From the NCBI GenBank assembly GCA_903908785.1, contig CAIVTL010000429.1, positions 1-8,844 on the forward strand: a DNA stretch of 8,844 nucleotides, written 5' to 3'. The notes beneath the pieces were generated by a model, which ran no database searches, had not been told where the DNA came from, and saw only the letters and a list, made by a program, of their open reading frames with translations. Positions 6,601 through 8,844 of the stretch are shown one piece after another. A program made the translations under genes and the position numbers. Every line of letters begins with the position of its first letter. Positions within the stretch are counted from its first letter, which is position 1. This stretch comes from Caldifarciminota bacterium (lineage in GTDB: Bacteria > Hydrothermota > Tepidihabitantia > Tepidihabitantales > Tepidihabitantaceae).

Positions 6601-8844
6601 ACGTCCGCCGCGCCCTCAATGCTGAAATCAACCCGCACCGAATCCTCCGTGGCATCGTAGACCGACTTGTCGACCGTGAACACCGTGATGCCCTGGCCGA
6701 GGAACCGTCTGCACTTGAAGAGCCCGATGTCGCTGCACGACGAATCCTCCTTGGCATAGGCCAGCCAGCGACCGTCCGGCGCACAGTGCAGGTCGTAGTG
6801 TTCAATGCCCAACGGGGTTAGCGGTTCTACCGGCCCGCTGTCAATCGGCACTTCGCAAATCTGACTTCCATCTTCCCCGCTCGCACGGAATACGACGTAT
6901 GCCCCGTCCGGTGTGAACTGCGGGGCTTCGTTGTCGCAGTTGCTGCTGGTCAGCGGGATTTCGGTTTCAGGGTCGCTGCGCTGACTCTTGTATATCTGGA
7001 CATAGCCAGTGGAATCCTGCTTTTCGTACACAACCCACCGATGGTCTGGCGAGATATCTGGGGAATTGTGCTCACTTGGCGAACTGGTCAATTCGGTTTC
7101 CCCGGTGCCGTCGTACTGACAGATCTGCGTCCAGCCGTTCGCCCCGCACTTCTGATAGACCACCGCGTCGCCAGCGGCCGGCACAGGCCACTCGTGGTCC
7201 TCTGCACTCGACGTAATCTCCTCGACTGAATCGCCGCCTGCCGGGACCCGGCATATCTGCCAGAATCCGCTTAAGGCCATCCTCTGGAAGACGACCGAAT
7301 TTCCATCCAGCGACCACCGGGGATTCTGACAGTCGTAGGACGAGGTCAGCTCGACAAAGGTGTTGCTGCTGTCATACTTGACCTTGTACAACCGACCATC
7401 TCCATCGTTGTCGGCCTGATACACAATCCATTGCCCGTTGGGAGACCAGTCGAAATTCTCCTTGTCGAGTTGGTCGGTGGTTACTTGGACGCTCGCCCCG
7501 CCGCCGACAGGGCAGCGGAATATCTGCATGTGGTCGTCTTCGGCCTGCTTGATGAATGCCAACCAGTTCCCGTCCGGGGACCACTTCGGGCATGATGTTT
7601 CGTAGCTACCGGTGTCGACGACGGTCTCGATGCCCCCTCCAGCGTCGGCCACAGTGGCTGCCTTGGGTAGGCCATAGAGCAGGCTCTGGTCCAGTATCTG
7701 CTTGGGTTGGGTGTACACTGTCGGGCGGCTGTCCATGCGCCCATCCGACCCATACCACGTTCCGCCCGAGTAGCGGTAGAACTCGAGCGTCTTATTGCCC
7801 TTGAGAAGATAGATGCCTTCAGGCGTCGAGGCGAGGTCGGCCCCGCCACTCACTCTCTTTGCCTTGTTGGGCGCCGGCACATCTTCAAGCTGAGTCCAAG
7901 CAGTATCGGGAGTGCCCTCTTTGCTCGTGTCGTACTTCCAGAACTCCGATGTCCATTTGCCCTTCACTGCGTAGATGCAGCCGTCTGCCGCATTCCAGAC
8001 TCCGCTGCCGCCGACCATAGAGCGGGGACGCCCAGGCGCTTCCCCCCATGGCATCCCGTCCAATACGGTCCCCCCCCATCCCCCACCCAGAACGTCGAAC
8101 GTATACATCTGATGATGGTGGTCGCTATTCTCGTAGTTTCCTGCCCTGTGCGCGTATATTTTGGGGTCGCTGTCGTTCTGGTTGTAGACGAGCCAGGAAC
8201 CTTCCCTCCAAAACCCCTTCGTGAACGGCACTGGTGGCAGGCGCTGCCAAGAGCCCCTGTCGATATCGTAGCGGTAGAACAGCTGGTTATGGCCCTTCAG
8301 GAGATACAGGTAGTGTTTCTCGACGCTGTCCATGAAGCTAACGTATACCATATCAGCGCCGTCATGGACCTTCCTGCCTGGTTCGTCGTCGGGAACAGAC
8401 TCAAGGGCCGTCCACTTGTCCGTTCCGATATCGTATCCCCAGAATTCGAGCGTCTTCCAGCCCTTGATCAGGTACACGCGATCCCCGACAGCTACGCCCC
8501 GGGCACCCCTGTATTCGCAGCGAGGATGGACGGGGTCTTGCGGGATTTGTGAGAGCGCGGTCCACGCACCCAACATGGGATCATACGAGTAGAATTCGCG
8601 CGTCCTGTTGCCCTTGCCCGCGTAGACCAAACCATTGGTATCGTTATAGGACAACCATCCACCGAAGTAGGCTTTTCCTGACCCGGCGGGCATTCCGGCC
8701 GCGCGCGGGGGCGCAATCTTGAGAATGTGCTTGCCGATGCTCCACTCCTCGCAGTCCGGGTTTGTCACGCACACGTACAAGGAGTCGAATCCATCTACCG
8801 AGAAGGTTGTGTCGCCTCGTTTGTTCCCGTCTAGGACGATGCAG
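354..8844 (-). CDS. Giant modular secreted/surface protein (kelch and TolB-like propellers, beta-helix, Ig-like domains, T9SS-type C-terminal domain), 5' partial
   Basis: One uninterrupted minus-strand frame ends at TAG (354-356) and stays open to the window edge, so at least 2829 residues are seen and the start is missing. Residues here are counted from the TTG at 8778-8780 as 1. That TTG has no ribosome binding site, and the frame continues upstream through residues such as DGNKRGDTTFSVDGFDSL, so it is not a credible start. Domain order: kelch-like propeller (about 1-345), PD40/TolB-like repeats (about 390-692), FlgD-type Ig (about 697-772), right-handed beta-helix (about 795-1250), Ig-Ig-propeller (about 1282-1795), Ig-Ig-propeller (1801-2308), Ig-propeller (2313-2720), C-terminal sorting domain (about 2720-2808). 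The last domain implies export and cell-surface attachment through a type IX-like route. No catalytic motif was recognised. Binding or adhesion is inferred from the folds. A terminator hairpin follows the stop, so this is the last or only gene of its transcript. Confidence 0.93.
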   Translation of the reverse strand, partial: CIVLDGNKRGDTTFSVDGFDSLYVCVTNPDCEEWSIGKHILKIAPPRAAGMPAGSGKAYFGGWLSYNDTNGLVYAGKGNRTREFYSYDPMLGAWTALSQIPQDPVHPRCEYRGARGVAVGDRVYLIKGWKTLEFWGYDIGTDKWTALESVPDDEPGRKVHDGADMVYVSFMDSVEKHYLYLLKGHNQLFYRYDIDRGSWQRLPPVPFTKGFWREGSWLVYNQNDSDPKIYAHRAGNYENSDHHHQMYTFDVLGGGWGGTVLDGMPWGEAPGRPRSMVGGSGVWNAADGCIYAVKGKWTSEFWKYDTSKEGTPDTAWTQLEDVPAPNKAKRVSGGADLASTPEGIYLLKGNKTLEFYRYSGGTWYGSDGRMDSRPTVYTQPKQILDQSLLYGLPKAATVADAGGGIETVVDTGSYETSCPKWSPDGNWLAFIKQAEDDHMQIFRCPVGGGASVQVTTDQLDKENFDWSPNGQWIVYQADNDGDGRLYKVKYDSSNTFVELTSSYDCQNPRWSLDGNSVVFQRMALSGFWQICRVPAGGDSVEEITSSAEDHEWPVPAAGDAVVYQKCGANGWTQICQYDGTGETELTSSPSEHNSPDISPDHRWVVYEKQDSTGYVQIYKSQRSDPETEIPLTSSNCDNEAPQFTPDGAYVVFRASGEDGSQICEVPIDSGPVEPLTPLGIEHYDLHCAPDGRWLAYAKEDSSCSDIGLFKCRRFLGQGITVFTVDKSVYDATEDSVRVDFSIEGAADVTLRVKLDGVPVDTIVNTHLDAGDYAYYWDGRKYNGTLALPDGYAVELSADGTGWNGTVSAAVQVKGRLVPATITCDTTWTAANEPYVLSGHNLTIGGSATLTIQPGVRVMFTEDSPKRGVVVDQNCRIQAEGAELNPVCFMPHRKMADSFDWHNRGWWGGLHFESSSNGAKFSNCVFENGGYNGDAAVVFAHTPNSWVQVDFDSCLFRGSSGRAIAVETDNARERMDIDYCRFEYCADYPIYKVKAQNVADLCATCTFANNDVPGLMVNAATGDERIQSTSTWPCMSPGWHYDLDSILEVKSTNGGYPVLTIGAGATIRMQAGEIHLGYHDGSHDDKGAIVANGLPGAPVTFEGLNGSIWDGVHVEYDPSVHSSFRYCIFREGTGKSRLTKSGTHYCPMLYCQNASPVYRCKFLNAARNDQDHIGAGFGVKEVPSRVSQCKFLSDQIGIVADYSSVSCCTTYNCQMDGGSIGLLVTDLSSSTQAYLRHSNVFGHTTYGVDNLDDAANIMANDNWWGPNGNGANRGRPGWQGNNGNSDFVTASTWDTVPFAIWSMDAQAVSILTPAGWHVPGAVVPQAVVRNYLDTTVTFTATLGIGTAYRQSVAETLAGSAIDTVVFPQVSLVSGRCSLGLKVSLADDENLGNDSVTDTVWVRDSVDGAALAVLAPPSQMTVDDTIAPRVSIANYGATARQVPVEFYLDAAYQSTESALVAAHETAEVTFDSRTFSHGQHQVEFICCLPLDDNRHNDTVSASVYVTPGDYWVAQDSPPYANARMCWDKGHYLYAAQRTGSGVRRFNTLANDWGAVSSPPVETVFGITELKGVMYVLGNASSFTLDASRQAANRQAVSSQGQSRKDKGLSKANEAEGIAQNQAGAKHGGAFSNALGIYRYVADGDSWVLVTTCDTTLVPGNGSNLVADDAGWLYLIEGGTSRVLRYSVARDSWATLASAPSVIDRQGAAGWSRGKLYCLADTLNLLQYDGSSGFWSAIGSTPGSKYGTALCSDPVIDRLFTFCHGCGAINMLPFRERLNRTGAWLVRGAGVTDSAGAALCFGSTQAYCLDGHGGFWRYRPTPELDVAAVQVLVPDTIPRDSGITPLGIVQNTWQDTMQLSVRMAIGATWQSRADTVSPQQWDTVAFDQRALAPGTYQCTLTVSPLQGLDPYPYNDTAFRTLFVRYRTDAQALLVLSPDGRIPYDSLIHPEGWVRNNSDETLSVWVRMTIGTGYADSTLVALPPLAEDTVTFDTCHLRLGAYVAWLRVRCTGDEVPNNDSVCAQVQIVAGDYWKGLAQCPDNEVRLVGGQSFDAYSVARNGTSFRCYHATPDTWEAKATSPLSINLSVCRFGTKAYDLGYLSSMDAVGGGPANRPGDADRALTGIAPVRSLRNAGGGSTDGPPAIVRYDMSANTWDTLTMSLPMPPGEGSCLFATDDTTLYLLCSGFLNNFWRYNITRNTWTTMASLPGGGIIPSWTSGCYDGNGRIYVLTNSAGDLFSYDVALNSWLPLTSLGQNTPLGTALSRDPQGNRLFALWAAMGGISVNSFYAYDIDQHVWQPLEHYPNSLFQPALAQSSDRTYGHGGMGALARYVPMPTLCVAAQEILAPRDTERYDSAVTPTGVIHNTSQVPVWCNPTFLVTGGTPQTHDPVYLVADQTDTVGFSPMYLPPGRTNVTLQVSWTGGSSMCSKWVQVEAPWEPRTPTMYTQGRLDADTGASVYLGARNSPAVEKYVVSGNNWNGIMSPPLSSGCIDLAYYEGALYALGFSFLDDAPTGRKLSAGAGPNLPIHLAIYRYVLGDSIWTIVTESLPVTALGTCPWIAATGSGIYLEPGWGRAFFRHDSSQGWTTRDSLPTAVVSPVALDWDRYDEVFLLGAVSGESSAFFSYSTSGDSWVTLTTTPVQPLTGVAIAAEPGGNTVLALMPADTGHALLYGYDRSQDTWSLMASPTWCTGDGAAITWAGNEAYALTGTMVTQPSWFWCYDPGFAAHWGRGLEGVAGNPLPLLRWQLTCAPNPLSARAAIRWQVPRQSSVALKVYNAAGQMVRVLTQGTVKPGSYTTTWNGCDQQGRRLAAGVYVCTLDGPGTRITRKVVLTQ
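625..1846 (-). other. Module 3: one CARDB-like Ig domain plus kelch-like propeller
   Basis: This is a third, shorter unit. A single Ig-like domain starts at about residue 2313 (VAAQEILAPRDTERYDS), and a kelch-like propeller follows from about 2411 to 2720. Blades include SVYLGAR, ALYALGF, GIYLEPGW and VFLLGAVSGE, with partner strands AIYRYVLGDSIW, FFSYSTSGDSW and LLYGYDRSQDTW. The GDYW junction is replaced by a sequence around APWEPRTPTMY, and the second Ig domain of the other modules is absent. A short insertion of about 23 residues (about 2483-2505) occupies the same blade position as in modules 1 and 2. Confidence 0.68.
1846..3400 (-). other. Module 2: two CARDB-like Ig domains plus kelch-like propeller
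   Basis: This is a second copy of the Ig-Ig-propeller unit. Ig domains begin at residues 1801 (DVAAVQVLVPDT) and 1904 (DAQALLVLSPDG), 103 residues apart, with end strands PYPYNDTAF and EVPNNDSVCAQV. The same GDYW junction appears at about 2004. Propeller blades include YDLGYL, LYLLCSG, RIYVLTNSAGD and FALWAAMGG, with partner strands FWRYNITRNTW, LFSYDVALNSW and FYAYDIDQHVW. An insertion of about 37 residues (about 2082-2118) sits in the same blade as in module 1. The match of order, spacing and junction indicates internal duplication. Confidence 0.7.
2424..2537 (-). other. In-frame insertion in propeller of module 2 carrying an intergenic-type repeat box
   Basis: Residues about 2082-2118, between YLSSMDA and IVRYDMSANTW, are Gly/Ala/Pro/Arg-rich (VGGGPANRPGDADRAL and RNAGGGSTDGPPA) and replace the short turn expected in a kelch blade. 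The stretch tcggttgagcccccgcccgc at 2437-2456 matches 17 of 20 bases of an intergenic repeat copy at 214-233. It has the same orientation and gives the same GGGSTD reading that the intergenic copy would give in translation. Confidence 0.6.
3945..4097 (-). other. Low-complexity in-frame insertion in propeller of module 1
   Basis: Residues about 1562-1612 (51 codons) interrupt a kelch blade between MYVLGNASSFTL and GIYRYV. They are rich in Ala, Gln, Ser, Asn and Lys (for example SRQAANRQAVSSQGQ and QSRKDKGLSKANEAEG). They contain no beta-strand pattern, and their Lys-rich character contrasts with the Lys-poor flanking propeller. They contain the 14-bp tandem duplication at 4031-4058. The segment is probably a disordered surface loop that does not belong to the ancestral domain. 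Confidence 0.65.
4031..4058. repeat. Perfect 14-bp tandem duplication inside the coding sequence
   Basis: The unit ctttgtccttgcga occurs at 4031-4044 and again, without mismatch, at 4045-4058. The unit is two heptads long, and 14 is not a multiple of three. Loss or gain of one unit would therefore shift the frame and truncate the protein by about 1,225 residues, including the sorting domain. It lies within the low-complexity insertion. Confidence 0.9.
5030..6400 (-). other. Right-handed beta-helix region
   Basis: Residues about 795-1250 look like a parallel beta-helix. They start with a typical entry, YVLSGHNLTIGGSATLTIQPGV, followed by an irregular series of coils of about 25-35 residues. 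A second entry-like segment (VLTIGAGATIRMQAGEIHLG, from about residue 1027) begins a second tier. The region ends with NDNWWGPNG (W-W at residues 1241-1242), the motif that closes many NosD/pectate-lyase-like surface helices. Coils often carry C-x-F at equivalent positions (NCVF, SCLF, YCRF, TCTF, YCIF, RCKF, QCKF). Lyase catalytic residues cannot be assigned by eye. The region is probably a binding or stalk module. Confidence 0.75.
6465..6695 (-). other. Internal FlgD-type Ig-like domain
   Basis: Residues about 697-772 match the FlgD Ig-like pattern: beta strands DSVRVDFSI and VTLRVKLDG, then an acidic/Gly turn, Y-Y-W-D-G-R (W at residue 755), a short N-G insert, and P-D-G-Y-A-V-E-L. The same W-(D/N)-G ... 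G-x-Y pattern recurs in the C-terminal sorting domain of this protein. Here the domain is internal and lacks both the N-P-x motif and the basic C-terminal tail, so it cannot be the sorting signal. It most likely acts as a spacer between the TolB-like propeller and the beta-helix. Confidence 0.7.
6705..7640 (-). other. TolB/PD40-like seven-repeat beta-propeller
   Basis: Residues about 390-692 contain seven repeats of about 44 residues. Each starts with a form of the PD40 (WD40-like) signature: KWSPDGNWLAF, DWSPNGQWIVY, RWSLDGNSVVF, VPAAGDAVVY, DISPDHRWVVY, QFTPDGAYVVF and CAPDGRWLAY. Most then have a strand like QI(C/F/Y) and a closing 'LTSS'-type turn. This is the repeat found in the TolB C-terminal propeller and in many secreted proteins. 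The fourth repeat has lost the SPDG turn. The module is structural or protein-binding. No peptidase domain follows it, unlike in DPP-type enzymes. Confidence 0.82.
7740..8720 (-). other. N-terminal kelch-like beta-propeller
   Basis: Residues about 20-345 of the giant protein hold six kelch-like blades about 50 residues apart. Each has a hydrophobic strand ending in K/R-G, then an aromatic strand with Y/F-x-Y-D and a W about six residues later. Examples are VYAGKGNRTREFYSYD, VYLIKGWKTLEFWGYD, YLYLLKGHNQLFYRYD, IYAVKGKWTSEFWKYD and IYLLKGNKTLEFYRY. The 'LKGNKTLEFYRY' type of blade is more conserved among its own repeats than the blades of the three later propellers, so it is a distinct subfamily. 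Kelch propellers usually bind proteins or sugars. The ligand here is unknown. Confidence 0.75.

Noticed and set aside
7707..8552. Plus-strand open frame of 281 codons opposite the N-terminal propeller
   Set aside because: It is antisense to the conserved kelch blades, with no recognisable product or start signal.

Overview
This window is almost entirely one gene. A single open frame on the minus strand runs from the right edge (8844) to a TAG stop at 354-356. It encodes at least 2829 residues, and its true start lies outside the window. The remaining 353 bases hold a hairpin terminator and a cluster of short interspersed repeats. I see no second protein gene, RNA gene, CRISPR array or insertion sequence.

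The protein is a giant modular, all-beta surface or secreted protein. In translation order it has: (1) an N-terminal kelch-like propeller, (2) a TolB/PD40-type WD40-like propeller of seven repeats, (3) an internal FlgD-type Ig-like domain, (4) a right-handed beta-helix region with a DNWWGP motif, (5) three successive modules of CARDB-like Ig domains plus a kelch-like propeller, in the order Ig-Ig-propeller, Ig-Ig-propeller, Ig-propeller, and (6) a C-terminal FlgD-like / type IX secretion (T9SS) type A sorting domain ending in RKVVLTQ. No enzyme motif is visible. A role in adhesion, surface display or carbohydrate/protein binding is inferred from the architecture only.

Organism: DNA of roughly 60% G+C, a C-terminal sorting domain of the T9SS/FlgD type, kelch blades of the form 'YLLKGNKTLEFYRY', and intergenic heptad repeats (AATCNNN) fit an uncultured bacterium of the FCB/WOR-3 (Stahlbacteria-like) kind. 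This is inference from family resemblance, not proof.

Layout: 1-290 compound repeats (five GC-rich boxes, two with clear heptad arrays); 305-331 terminator hairpin; 354-8844 the giant gene. The most interesting signals are linked. The three downstream kelch propellers each carry an unrelated low-complexity insertion at the same place in the fold. One insertion contains a copy of the intergenic repeat box in frame, and another contains a perfect 14-bp tandem duplication. This suggests that the small intergenic repeats also colonise a tolerant loop of the surface protein.
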